A stretch of 64,000 bases of DNA from contig JARUPZ010000012.1 in assembly GCA_031213475.1 (NCBI GenBank), positions 5,590,949 through 5,654,948 on the forward strand, read 5' to 3'. Positions 1 through 43,335 of this stretch are shown piece after piece. The notes beneath the pieces are model-generated. The model worked only from the letters and a program-made list of their open reading frames with translations. It was not told where the DNA came from and did no database searches. Positions within the stretch are counted from its first letter, which is position 1. Each line of letters starts with the position of its first letter. This DNA comes from Nereocystis luetkeana (lineage: Eukaryota; Sar; Phaeophyceae; Laminariales; Laminariaceae). Both the position numbers and the translations under genes were made by a program.

Positions 1-189
1 TTGTAGCACGGAAGACAGCAGTACCTTCCGTCTTGGAGCATATTCTTGAAATATAACATGGTTTCAGCACAATACCTACCCTGGTATGATACGAGTATAC
101 CTCTGTACCAGATACTGGAATGTATGAGCCGGAATGTATTAGAAGTGCGCGTATTTACAATCATACACCCATCAACCTGACAGGAAAAT

Positions 190-1015
190 AAGGGCAATTC
201 TTACTTACGCAGTCGGAAACATGGATTGAAAAAGCCGGTTTCCGATCGGTTATTTTTCCGACTGGGTTGTGGATCGCTACTCTTCTTATCGTCCGTCGGA
301 TCGAATACCTGGTACACACTTTTATGTGTGTTTTTCTGGAGACGTTTGATGAAAGTAAGGGAGTGTGATCATTAGTAGCTTGACGAGCTCCAAAAAGGGT
401 AGGGTAGGGGGAAGTCGGTTCGAAAGTGCGCAATGCTCGTGGGGTTAGAGAGGTCTTCATATTCCAGCAGCTGCGTACATGCCCATGTCTCGCTTCTTCC
501 TCGAGCAGCGTGTGAGCTTCACACGCGCGGGGCGTTCTCCTCCATCTCGTCCTCGAGGCCATCGCGGCGCTTGGCTTCTTCAAGAGCCGCCAAGGCTACA
601 GCCAGCGCAGCAGTTGGCAAAAGGTCATCGATACGACGCACTACGGCCTGTCGGGTGCTGACACGTGCTGCTGACGGGCGTAGATAAGGATGTATCACGC
701 TGACTGGCGGCGAGCAGCAGCAGAAGTGACAGCAGGCAAACCAGCGTCGCCGATGTTGTGGTGTAACGTCGTGTCGTATCTCGTGTTGTTGTGACGTGGG
801 TGTGTGATACACGTATGCGGGCGGGACTTGACTGGCTTGTTGGATCGAAAATCTCATGTTTTTCGACTATCTATTCCACTTGAAATAAGTAAACGAAAAA
901 TCTTGGATTGAAAAAGGCACTTGATCAACTGCGTTAGAAAGCCATTTTTTGTCTCCGATCGGAAACCGGCATTTTCAATCCATGTTTCCGACTGCATAAG
1001 AACTGGCCTAAGGGC
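190..1015. mobile_element. ~0.8 kb inverted-repeat element
   Basis: The stretch 208-249 (CGCAGTCGGAAACATGGATT to CCGATCGG) reappears inverted at 955-995 with about one mismatch, and weaker complementarity extends outward to about 190 and 1015. A third, direct copy of TGGATTGAAAAAGG lies at 904-918. This arrangement fits a non-autonomous DNA transposon or foldback element. No transposase is recognised inside. Confidence 0.5.
519..680 (-). other. Possible exon or captured gene fragment inside the inverted-repeat element
   Basis: On the minus strand an open stretch reads RQAVVRRIDDLLPTAALAVA then LAALEEAKRRDGLEDEMEEN. It is helical, charged and protein-like, unlike the random frames nearby. A possible acceptor (GTCAGCAG) precedes it. 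The family is not recognised and it may be chance. Confidence 0.2.
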
Positions 1016-1343
1016 ACACTTTTTTTTTCTTTATACAATACTCGTATGGAAGTCGCCTCCTCTGCTGGTGTCAGCCTTGTCGTGGTCTCGGACGTGTTCG
1101 GCCGAGACCTTGACACGCACGTTTTCTTTCGTATATGTGGCAAGGAGGTGCCTGCATAAGACCTCCCTCGCATCTCGCGAGGAGAGGTCTCATAGGATAG
1201 AGCGAGAGAGTGGGAGTGGGGGTCATTCACGTATAAGAGGACCCTTGACTCCCTCTGGTAGCGTTCTGGGTTTGTTTGTATTCCCGAACGTCAACCAATG
1301 TGAAGAGCATCCATAATGGCAGGTCTCGTAGACCGGACGTTGG

Positions 1344-1440
1344 TTAACGCTTTTAGGACTGCAGTCCCCTTTTGAGGACAGACCACTCAAAATGTAAGTA
1401 GTTTGTCCCCCAAACGGGACTGCGGTCCTAAAGGGTTAAC
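1344..1440. mobile_element. MITE-like palindrome family B, copy 1
   Basis: Ends are TTAACGCTTTTAGGACTGCA and the inverted counterpart closing in AAGGGTTAAC. The arms read GTCCC..TTTTG.GGACA against TGTCCCCCAAACGGGAC. Same family as 7082-7178 and 42103-42198. Confidence 0.6.
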
Positions 1441-1829
1441 GTATCTTCATGGTTGGCATGTGTGATGGGAGATTGACGGCATCTACCCACCCTGTTCTCC
1501 ACAATATAATACCTGGTAAAATATCACAGGTAAAACAAAGTCCAAATGTATTTCTTAGTTGTGCAGTACTCGGACTTGAATTTGTGTTTCCTCCGACTGG
1601 AAAGCAAACTATGGTATTACGACAGTACCGAGCAGTTCTTCAGATGGATAAAACTAAAAAAAACACGATCGTGAAAACGAAACCCAAACTACGTGACTGT
1701 TCGGTCTGTACGAGCTCCGTAAACCGCACAAAAGTAATCTTACCTGGAAAATCGCGCGAAACCGGTACGGTAGGGGATGAGGAATAAGCATCCCCGGATT
1801 AACGAAAAGAAAAAATCAGGGTACTTTGG

Positions 1830-2070
1830 TGGTTAATGCCGCGATTCCGTACATTGCCGTGGTTTTCTCTTGTATACCGCGGTATATAGCGTGCCGTGCA
1901 AATACCGTGGTTTCTGTTCACTGCACCAATACTATCGTGGCGACCTACGAGGTATTACCGAGGAAGTGTCCCGTGCAAATACCTTGAATCATTGTTACTG
2001 TACCAAGAATACCGTGGCGGCCCATTACCGCGGAAGCGTGCCGTTCAAATCCGGCGAACGAAAGTAACCG
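1830..2070. repeat. Degenerate repeats of an ATACCGTGG-type word
   Basis: The words TACCGCGG, ATACCGTGG and GTGCAAATACC recur several times (for example near 1877, 1902, 1975 and 2010), giving a loosely tandem region. No gene is seen. Confidence 0.3.
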
Positions 2071-5000
2071 TGCCATGATCTACCATACTGTCTCATAAGT
2101 TTATGCCGACGACAGCCCTGACAGTTTCGAAAGGACTACATGTGGAAAGAGACTACTGATCGTCAAGTGTCCCATTTGCAGCGTGGATAACCTCAACCCA
2201 TATTTTGCCAATCGTGCGGAGGACCACCGCCTCAAGGGTGTCCAGTGTCCAGTCACGCGCACCTAGGACGCTTGACCCTCTTCGCGTAAACGACGATATA
2301 CATGAATCGCGGAGAGTTGAAATCATCCGGGTACTTGCAGCAACAGCGGAAGACGAAAAGGACAGCAACTCAAGTGTGCAATGTGGCAGACCAATGTAAC
2401 TCGTTTTAGGCAAGCTACGAGGTCAAACAATCGACGGGGGTGGGTGGGCAAGCGGCGGAGAGGGGAGGTTCACCACTTGGTGGACAAGATCGTTGGAGGT
2501 CAATTTTATAACATACGAATATAACCAACCATAACCCCGTAAGGCAATCAGATCCTACCAACCATTGTTCTCGTACACAGTGTAAACCAACCATCGTGTC
2601 GAAAAAGTGGCGAACTCTACAGACGGCCGAACCCCATTGATGTTCGAAATGGATGTGCTGGTGGGACACACGAGGGCAGGGGGTTTCAACCGCCTTGTAC
2701 ACTCACCCATGTGGGCGGGGATGACCTCGCTACGTACATAGAGGTGGCGCAGTGCGTGGTGGGCATGGACTGCGCTCTCGGGTAACGCGGCCACGTCACC
2801 CCAGAAAGGGTGTGTTTCGAACGTGTGCGCAGCTCATGGTAAAATTTACCTAGCGAGACTGCGGAATGAGACCCACTCGAGAACCGGGGCTATGCGGCCT
2901 CGAGTTGTTTCGTACGCAATAAACTTCAGCCTGCCTCAGAATAACAACAACACTTGACCATTGACTTTCATCCAGGTCCACGTTAGGTGGGAATGCCGGT
3001 GAAGCAAGCGCCATCGTTGTTGTCCCGTCACATAGAGCGCTTGATGTGATAAATGCGCCCGCAAGCCCAGTACGGAAAGGCGTCCGAGGACCGGATTCGC
3101 AAGACACGCGACGTGGCTTTGCTGCTCTGTGCGGCGTTTCACACGGTAAGGCATTGACTTATGGCACGCCGTATTCATCGACGGTGGTGCAATTGCCTCG
3201 AGGCCAGGGTCTCATCTTCAACTTCAATCGGGTTAAGACGTTGCGGTTGGCAGCCGCGGAGGCGGCAGCGATGCTGCTGTAAGAGCGGAACCTCGAGTAT
3301 TCGCCGATTTTCTTTACTATGTATATATACCTGGTGTATCAGAGCGGTGCGCGAACACCAACAAGCGAACTATTAATATAAGAAATGCTTGAGATTTTTT
3401 GCGCATGGAAACGTTTTCTTTACCGCAACGAGGGAGTGTGTCCCTTAGCCGGCAGTTACCTGGTACACTCGTCGACGCCATCATTAGAGCAGTCGGTTTG
3501 GGAACTCGATCAGTGGCAGAGAGTAATGTCAGAGCGACGACGAGCCAGCGTAACCCCGAGGCGAAACGAGTCAAGACGCAGCGTGGGCAAGCGGTTGCCT
3601 ACGCACGATAGGCAACACACAGAAATGGCATGCGGCTACAAGCGACCCGGTTGCCGTTGACACGGGAGTTCCAGAAAGACATTTGCCGCTTTCAGGCCTC
3701 TAGGTACGTGGGGGATCTCTTTAAATAAAAAGCAAGCCTAAATGGAAAGTGTGGGTGTTTCTATGTATCACAAAGGCCACGTGGAAGACATTCGGCCCCA
3801 AAACGCTGCAATAAGGTCACGATGATGTGGTGTGAAGTATGGGTGGGATAAGTGAGCCGTGGCGGAGAGGCCTCGTTTCATTCCAATCCAGTACTGTCAT
3901 ATATAGAGTGGAGGCGAAGCGATACCTCGGTAGCATCGTGCAAAAAGTGATGGAACCTAAACGCGGAAACCTAAGCCTAGCGGGCAACAGAGTCAGTACG
4001 GTCGTGTTGGACGTCTGCAGGGTTCGCTCTTCTCTCACCCCTCACCCCCATCTCCTTTCTAAAAGTTCCTTGTTTTGTGATATTTCGCGTGTTGCGTACG
4101 TAGCGCATCGATGACGAGGAGCAGTGTAAACGAGGGCTTGTCAGGGAGGGAGGCGTAAGCATGATAGGAGCTGTCGATAAGGGAAAGTGGAATGTTTATT
4201 GGTTCAGAGTGCATTGAAGAGAGACTACGAGTACGATTATCAGGGCGTTAACCCTCCCCAGAGAGCATTGGAACGAACCTGATATCATATGATTTGCCGC
4301 ATGAATTGGTGCTGATTGGGTATGGAAAACGAACAGATTCAGTGCAGCCAAAAAACACAGTATATCTCGGAAGAGGAAGAAAAAGTCTTGCCCCGTTTTT
4401 TCTTCTTTGGGAGGACCGAAGGGCAATGAATAGCATATTATTTTATGTAATGAAAATCGCCGAAGATGGACGCCAACACCAATTTGCCGTGGTATGTACG
4501 TGGCAAAATATACCGTTCTTACTGATTCGGCTGGCGAGGACCAGGATTCAGCATGGACCCAAGCACGTATTTTTTCCTGCGTAAGGAACGGAACAAATGC
4601 CCACGAGCAGCCTCGCTCCGTTCCGCTCGTTCCCGTGCTCTTCGTAGAGGGTTAAGACGCGGCCTCGATACTACTGCCGTATTGGCCTATTATAGGATGT
4701 TCGAGTCAAATCGGAATCGAATATGTACTGGTACGTATCTATGATACATTCTCGGATGGGAAAAATTGATAGGAACACTGGTTTTCTTTAGTCTGTCCTC
4801 GTACTCTCACGCGGGGACATGGTAATACGTACCTGGTAGTAAAAAACATGTGTCCCCCTGTGTTCACGCATCACATTTGGTTCTGATTGCTTCGTTCCCC
4901 CGCGATAGGTCGTCGCGACAGACAGATGCCGAGAGCTTGTCGGGCCAACGTCTGTCCCCTCACGTGGCCCCTTGCGGGTGTAAAGAGCTTGGACGAGTTC

Positions 5001-5225
5001 CCTAGTAGACCTACAAGTAACACGTGGAGTGGCCAAATCAATTGCCAGGTGCATATGCTGTTCTGGTTGCCAGCGTATCGGTGTAAATCTTTCGCACGGG
5101 GTCTCATGTGTGGAGGTACCCAAAAAGCCTCGCGGGCGGCATCGGGCCACGTCACCCCCGACCTTTCGATGCCTTCTCACCCTCATGGTCGGACAAGTAT
5201 AGCATGCCGCCGGCATCGGCTGTAG
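2071..5225. other. Unique-looking region upstream of gene 1, exon-like patches only
   Basis: This is the least repetitive part of the left flank. Two plus-strand patches look partly coding: ~3055-3278, ending RVKTLRLAAAEAAAMLL before a CT|GTAAGAG donor-like site, and ~3468-3611 (RQLPGTLVDAIIRAVGLGTR, VKTQRGQAVAYAR then stop). Neither could be phased into exon a of gene 1, nor matched to a known family. The missing 5' exons of gene 1 may lie here. Confidence 0.25.
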
Positions 5226-5229
5226 GTCT

Positions 5230-5480
5230 GTGTGTTTGTGTGTGTTCTTCACATTAAACCGTTCTTTCTACCCGACGACATCCAGCACAACCAGTGTCCG
5301 TGCCGATTCTTCAATCCTAGAAGAGGTACAAGCTCTGTGGTCACAAAGCTACGCCACAGAGATACTTGTGGCCGAATATAGTATGTAGCAGGTTCTTTAT
5401 CGAAGTATTACACACAGCTTGCTAAGATGAGTTTCGACGAAATCCTTAATCTCATACTTCGAAGTAGTAGCTGATGTTTC
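5230..5480. repeat. Dispersed repeat, copy also at 10770-10980
   Basis: Shared order of words in both: GTGTGTTCTTC, CGACGACATCC/CGTCGACATCC, ..TCCGTGC.GATTCT, ACAAGCTCTG.TGTCAC and CAGAGAT. The copies are clearly diverged. Nature unknown. Confidence 0.4.
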
Positions 5481-5819
5481 TTATGTTTGGTAGTTAGGAT
5501 GTTGATGACATATCACGGCGTCTCTGTTTGCGTCACACGAAAGAGAGCCTAACTCCGTTCGGGTTCGAGGAGTGGTACGCAGTGTCGCTGTTTGGGGTGG
5601 TACGCGCAGTGCGAGAAAAACGATAATTTCTCGGTGGCAGCAGAGGCGGCGACCCCCCCACCCCCCCCCTCCGGAGAAATGCAGCTTCACGACTCGCTCG
5701 CTTCTTTTGACCTGTCCGCCTGCGACAAGTTTTTATATTTTGTGGTTTCCTCATCTCGCCAAGTGTCGGGTCTGGTCGGGTCGAGCGAAGCAGCCGATGC
5801 GTCGTCCGCCCCCGCCGCC

Positions 5820-6097
5820 CCCTCCGCTGCTGCTATTAATGCTACTGCTACTGCGGCTATTAGTGCTAGTGCTACTGCTGCTACTACTTCTACTGCTACT
5901 GGTGCTGCTACTACTGCTGCTGCCACTGCTGCTACTACCGCTAATACTACCGCCACTGCTACTGCTACTATCAGTGCTACTGCGGCTGCTACTGGTGCTG
6001 CTACTGCTGCTACTACTACCGCTAACATTAATTCTAGATAGCACTACTATCAATACTACTGCTACTACTACTGCTTTTGCTACTGCTGGTACTACTG

Positions 6098-6130
<33 letters not shown>

Positions 6131-6190
6131 TTAATACTACTACTACTACTTCTGCTATTGCTGCTACTGCTTTTGCAGCTGCTATTGCTG
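5820..6190. repeat. (ACT/GCT)n microsatellite
   Basis: About 370 bases of degenerate CTA/CTG triplets. Long reading frames across it on both strands (polyThr, Leu, Ala, Ser, Val) are composition artefacts. Confidence 0.9.
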
Positions 6191-6264
6191 GGACAGTCCT
6201 GACATACATACACCCGCACGAAACCATATTTCACCCTTGATGCCCCCCCTCCCACTCCTCCCTA

Positions 6265-6291
6265 CCCCCCCCCCCCCCCCCCCCCCCCCCC
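6265..6291. repeat. Oligo(C) run of 27
   Basis: An uninterrupted C tract, one of the longest mononucleotide runs in the window. It could form a G-quadruplex/i-motif. Confidence 0.9.
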
Positions 6292-6523
6292 GATACCCCG
6301 CGTACCGGTACTTTTTTTTCAATGGCGGCGTTTTTTTTCTTATTTTCTTGTTGTCATTGTCGTCGCCGTCATCATCATCTTCCTTGTTGGCTTTGCTGAT
6401 CATTAGTTGGCTTGCTATTCGTTCTTTTAGCCATGCGTTCGTCTGTTTTCAACTGCTTGATCATTTGTTGGTTTTTGCTGTTTTTTCGTGCGTCGGTTCG
6501 TTTGGTTTCGTTTCAGGTATATG

Positions 6524-6606
6524 TGCCGCTGTGGATGTAAATATAAGGCCCGTTGGGTGTTCATATTAGTGTGTAAAGCATCTTTATATTTCCGGCCAGA
6601 GTGGTA
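6524..6606. mobile_element. MITE-like family C, copy 1
   Basis: Left end ..GATGTAAATATAAGG and right end TTATATTTCCGGCCAGAGTG match the family consensus with inverted ends TACCACTCTGGGCGGAAATA. The centre contains TTCATATTAGTGTG, as in the other copies. Confidence 0.5.
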
Positions 6607-6649
6607 TGAGGTTACTGATCGTTTGTCGGCTTTTTTGTTGTTTTCGCTT

Positions 6650-6850
6650 GTTTGTCTCGTTTGTTCGTTTGTTTGTTTGCTTGTTTGTTTGTTCGTTTGT
6701 TTTCGCTTGTCTGTTTGTCGGTTTGTGCGTTTGCTCGTCTGTTTCTTTGTTTGCTCGTTGGTTTTGTTGGTTTGTTTGTTTTGTTCGTTTTTTGTTTGAT
6801 TTTTTTTCTTTTTCTTGCTTCCTGTCTTTCTGTTTTATTTGTTTGTTTTG
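6650..6850. repeat. (GTTT)n-rich tract before exon a
   Basis: Degenerate TTTG/TTCG tetranucleotides form the pyrimidine-rich end of the intron before 6867. No gene. Confidence 0.8.
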
Positions 6851-6866
6851 TTGGTGCGCTTGGCAG

Positions 6867-38573
<31,707 letters not shown>

Positions 38574-39960
38574 CGGAGTATTGGTTTGGCGTTCCTTGGA
38601 GAGGGGGGGGGGACCGGGGGGAGTGGCAGCTGGGTATTGTCGTCTTCAACCGGTGCGTGCGCGACGGTGGGGGCGGGGGGGGGGGGTAAGGGGGTGTGGA
38701 CTTCGTGGGGTATGTTCTCTGTGCGCGGCCGCGCACTTGTTGCGCTGTGATGCGCTTGATGCACTCGAGGCGTCCCCAGCTTTCTTTGGCGGTGACACGG
38801 GGCTCCCTCTTCGCGTGGTGCGGGCGGGGAGCGGTTTTTGGTGTGGGTGTTTTGGGCGTTTCTGTGTGTGCAGTGTCGGTATATTGATGTTGGTGTCGAT
38901 GTCTTTGTCGTTGTGTTTAGTGTCGTGGGTTCCGTTTTGGTTTGTTTTGATATTTTGATTTTGCTCGCGGAAGCGCTTGCCTGCCGGTCGATGCCTGTTT
39001 TTGCTTTCTTGGTGGGAGTTCCAACTGTAGTTTAACGGAAGGGCGCTTTTTTGTGTCTTCCTGTGCGATACGCAGCATGCGTTTGTGTGCCCTCCACCTG
39101 TGTGTCCTAGTCTATTAGTAGACTCTTGATCACCCCCTTAGTCTTTTTCGAAAAGCGGTGTTCTTTTTTTTTGCCTCTCTGTACATATAGGGACTGGGGT
39201 GATCTTTTATCGAGCAGCCTCAAAAGAGAGCCTTTGTATCGACACGCGTAAACGTGACAACATACCAAGGGGTTTGTTTTGTAGGGTATACGCCGTAATG
39301 TGCCCGGGTACCAGCCTGGTTGTTTTGTGGTTATTCGGGTATGTACCCGGGTAGTAGTCGGCTAGGTACCCGGGTAGTCCCAAATTATATCTGGTATGCC
39401 CCACCAGACACACTTGCAACATACCTGCAGTAACAACAAAGAGCCAAGCCCAAACAGCCGTTGAGCGCGTTTGGCGCGCGTGTGGCGTTGCAAGCGACAA
39501 TTTTGAAAAGAGATACGTGAATCGTTCGTTCGTTTTTTTTCGGGTGTGATGGAATCGTCCGTTCTGTTATGGTCGATCCTGTTTATGCTCTGTGCGGCCA
39601 GCTGTTCAGCGACGCCTCTCGTTAGGCGACGCAACTGTTTCTAGACCCCCCCCCCCCCCCGCCCCCGGCCAAATGATTAAGGCAAGCAACAAATGAGTAC
39701 GCCCCCCTCCCCCTGCCAGCTAGCCTGCGACGCCTCTCGTTAGGCGCCGCAACTACTGTTTCTTTACGAACCCCTGATGTTTTGGTTGCGGGGGTAACCA
39801 GCCAGTCTCCCCCCCCCCCCCCCCCCACTTCGACACCACTGCAGTAGTGGTCGATGCGGACTTTGCTCCCGCTGGGTCACGAACGTTGTCCGCGGGTGCG
39901 GCAGGAGGCACTTATTTTTTCTTGTCACGGCGCGCTCTGTGCACCCCTCTGGGAACGAGA
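38574..39960. other. Region after gene 1, no gene recognised
   Basis: G-rich just after the stop, then GTTT/GTGT-rich sequence. A TTGCTTG-module piece (AACAAATGAGTACGCCCCCC at 39689) sits beside a C run (39645-39662). CGACGCCTCTCGTTAGGCG is repeated at 39610 and 39729. Confidence 0.5.
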
Positions 39961-40565
39961 GGAGAGCGGCCAGAGGTAGGAGGCGTTTTAGAGAGGAGCC
40001 CGTTCGAGCCAGGAACCGTTTCATCGCGAAGGCATTTCCACCAGGAGCCGTTTCAGAGAATAGCCGTTTCAGACAGGAGACGTTCCATCGAGAAGGCGTT
40101 TTGGTCAGGTCAGCCAGGAGCAGTTTCAGAGACGGGGGCATTTCAGCTACAGTAGGAGTCGTGTTAGTCAGGATGCGTTTTGGCCCGGAGGCGCTTTAGA
40201 CAAGAGGCGTTTCAGCCAGAAGCCATGTCATTGAGCAATTTGTTTCATTCAGGAGGCGTTTCAGCCAGGAAGCGTTTCAGCCAACCTGCGCTTCATCGAG
40301 CAGGTGTGTTCAGTCAGGAGGCGTTTCATCGAAGAGGCGTTTCAACCAGGAGCCGTAATGAGCCAGGAAGCGTCTCAACCAGGAGCCGTTTCATGCAGGA
40401 GCCGTTGCATCAAGCAGGTGTTTCAGTTTAGGAGGCACTTCAGGCGTTTCAACCTAGAGCCGTGTGAGCCAGGAAGCGTTGTAGCCAGGAGGCGTTGCGG
40501 CCAGGAGGCGCTTCAACCAGGAGCTCTTTCAGCCACGAGGCGTTTCAGCCAGGAAGCGTTTTACC
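39960..40565. repeat. ~16-bp degenerate minisatellite (AGGAGGCGTTTCAGCC)
   Basis: About 35 imperfect units such as CCAGGAGCCGTTTCA, CAGGAGGCGTTTCATC and CCAGGAAGCGTTTCAG over 600 bases. Frames with R-F-Q-E-A-F/Q-P-G-A-V repeats result from it. Confidence 0.85.
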
Positions 40566-42102
40566 CCCTCCTTGGTAGATTAATCGTTTTATATAATCTG
40601 TTCGTGACACGAGTTGCAACGAGTGCGCGTTGATTCGGCTGCGGCTACTGTGGTAGAGACAGCGGCACTGCCGGGCATGTATGCATGCATGCGCCAGTCA
40701 GCACGTGTCAGGAAGTAAACACCAAGCAGCAACAGGCGCTGTCGTTCGCTTATTTATTCTTTAGGTTTTTCGTATTTGTTGTTGTTTTCCCGCCGGGTTG
40801 TGGATGGGATTCGAGGGGAGGGGAAGGGGGGGGTGACCTGACCACCTTTTGGCGTCGCCGGCACAAGGGACGGGATATTTATAGTCGCCCCGTGTAGGCA
40901 TGCACCTGGTAGGCGGTTTCCGGCGGATTGGGGCAGGTTGCTGTTAACGGAGAGAAAGGGTAACAGGTGCCCGCAGTCGACCAATGATGGACCTACGGGC
41001 GCGTTTTCCCTCTCCCTGGTTCCACTATGTTGTATACGAACTGGGGCCTGTTTTTGGTTGACACGTTGTTAGCTGTGGCCTTTCTTGAAGTTTTGTGGCG
41101 GGTGGACCGCTAGTGCTATTGTTGATGCCGCTGTTTGTTTGGTATTAATGCTGATGTGCTGCTGCAGCCGTTAAACAAGCGAAGCGGTATATCTCGAGAT
41201 GGTGGCGCACTCAAGCGAAAAAGTTACTGACGGGAGGAATTATCCTGCACATAAGAGATAATTTGTTGTGTGATTCTCCCGGTATGGAGTGGGTGGAGGT
41301 TAGGCAATACATACTTGGTACGTGCTGTAGTTGGGTTGTCTCGGCATACATGATGAGCAAGTGGATTAATGTTGTCAGCTGGTGGTGGCATTGTGCTCCC
41401 TATTCGAGGGGTGAGTGGATTAGAGTTACCAATATTAATAGCATCTGTTGTCCGTTTTCTCAATACTCACGATCCCTGTGAACATGTTTTGGGGGCGCAC
41501 CAAAAGCTAAAGTGACTCCGAAAAATGGAGAGTATACTGTATGCATACGTGGTGAGTGACTGGACGCAAAAACCAGTGCACGTAGAACCCACATATCGCG
41601 CACATGATGAACAGCGTCAAACAAACCAGGCCCGCGGATGGCTCTATGTAGCGCCTGGCGCCCCGGCAGACAGTAACTACGTCAGGGATATCTTACAACA
41701 TACCAAGTACCTTCCAGATGGTTTTTTACGTGAAATCGATCGCCATCATCTCATTAAAATGACGACGTAGTCTGTCTGTACATCTGGCGAGGAGCGATGG
41801 CGGGCGGAAGTATACTGAACCCACGGCGGCAGTGCAGTAGTAGTAGATGGCGTTATCAGACAACCCTCAGGCGGGTCTGCTGTGCAATACCTGGTACTCT
41901 CCCACGGTCGCCACCATCGTCGTGCGTAGTAGGTACCTGGTTTGATTTACTAGTAGCGTGTTTCACGCCAGGTATTATATTAATACGGTACTGCTGTACT
42001 GCTTTTTTTCGGCCCCCAAAATTCTGCCCAGCAGGTACATAGTTTTGGGGGCACGTACTCGTAAAAAGAAGATACTGTAGTATAGGCAGTGGGCGCCCGC
42101 AG
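40566..42102. other. Intergenic, one weak small reading frame
   Basis: 41525-41770 (+) gives 81 codons beginning MESILYAYVVSDWTQKPVHV and ending REIDRHHLIKMTT. Its composition is protein-like, but no family is recognised and no splice or promoter context supports it. Confidence 0.2.
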
Positions 42103-42198
42103 TTAACCCCTTTAGAACCGCAGTCCCGTTTTGGGGACAAACCACTCAAATTTCAAGTATTTTGTCCCCAAAACGGGACTGGGGCTCTAAAGGGGTTG
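42103..42198. mobile_element. MITE-like palindrome family B, copy 3
   Basis: TTAACCCCTTTAGAACCGCA at the left; right arm ..GGGCTCTAAAGGGGTTGA. Inner arms GTTTTGGGGACAAA / TTTGTCCCCAAAAC are intact. Confidence 0.75.
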
Positions 42199-42839
42199 AG
42201 GAACATTATGTTGAGAAGAATAGGCTCAGATTGGCACGAACAGTGAGATAATTAGGTTAAGAAGCATACTGTAGCTCAACAGTGAGACCACCTCTACATC
42301 CTATACAATAGAGTTGGATCAAGGTCGGGGAAAAAATAAGACAACTATTATTATTGAACCTGGACACCAAAGTGACGTTTCCTAACACGGGGTGCCCACC
42401 CACTGTATTCATTGTAGCTGTCGCTATTGTTAACAATAGGAACACGCGCAGCAGGATACTTGAGACTTGAGACTTTCGACAATTTTGTTTGTGCGCGTTG
42501 TTGGTGGATGCGGGACAGCACCCACCGCGGCAGGGAGTAAACCTACATACATATATACATACATACATGACGTACGATAGACAACCTTCAGACAGGTCTA
42601 CACAGCCGAAGAAGGGCCGGTAGTGTTGTAGTATTAATAGTATCCTACCGTCGTCATCGCGCGCAGCATTACGCTTCTTGTTTTCGGGATTAAACTGAAG
42701 TGCCCCCGGGGGCAATAATACGACAGCAGTAGTATAGTGGTATACCAGGTACCGGATAGTTAAAATAGTGCCCCAGGGGGCATTTTCCAAGGCATTTCTC
42801 GGGATTTATCCTTCGGCTTTGTGTGTATAGTCCCGCGGT

Positions 42840-43335
42840 CCCGTGATAAAATGTGAAATCCCGTTCCCGCACAAAAACGCGTCCCGCACAAATTAAAAAA
42901 ATATCCCCCTCCCGCACCACGGAAAAGTTCAAATCCCAGTCCCGCACAAACGCGTGCCGCCCAATTTCTAATTTCCCATTCCCGTACCGAACACGTCCCG
43001 CACAAAAGGGAGACATAACACAACCCCTAACTGATCATTATATTTGCACCTCACTCACTTACTTACTTGCAGACAGCTACGAGTATACAGCTCCCCACAA
43101 AAACCCGTCAGGATCGAAATTGGGTCACGTTTCTTGTGAGGTGTGTGAAGGCCTCAGATACACCACACAGCGGTCGGAGCCAGACAAAAACCCCGCGGTC
43201 ATCGCGTGACAAATTAATGTGAAATCCCGTGCCAGCACAAACGCCTCCCGCCCAAAATATATTGTCGTCCCGGTTCTGGGCCACGGAAAAGTGTAAATAA
43301 ATCCTGTTCCCGCCCAAACACGTCCCGCGGTGGCC
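42840..43335. repeat. TCCCGCACAAACGCG dispersed/tandem repeats
   Basis: Words CCCGTTCCCGC, CGTCCCGCACAAA, ACGGAAAAGT..AAAT and CCCAGTCCCGCACAAACGCG occur at 42857-43010 and again at 43220-43330 in the same order, so one segment is duplicated with divergence. Confidence 0.5.

Noticed and set aside
4788..5252. 154-codon minus frame and a 112-codon plus frame overlapping it
   Set aside because: They overlap on opposite strands without domains; neither has support over the other.
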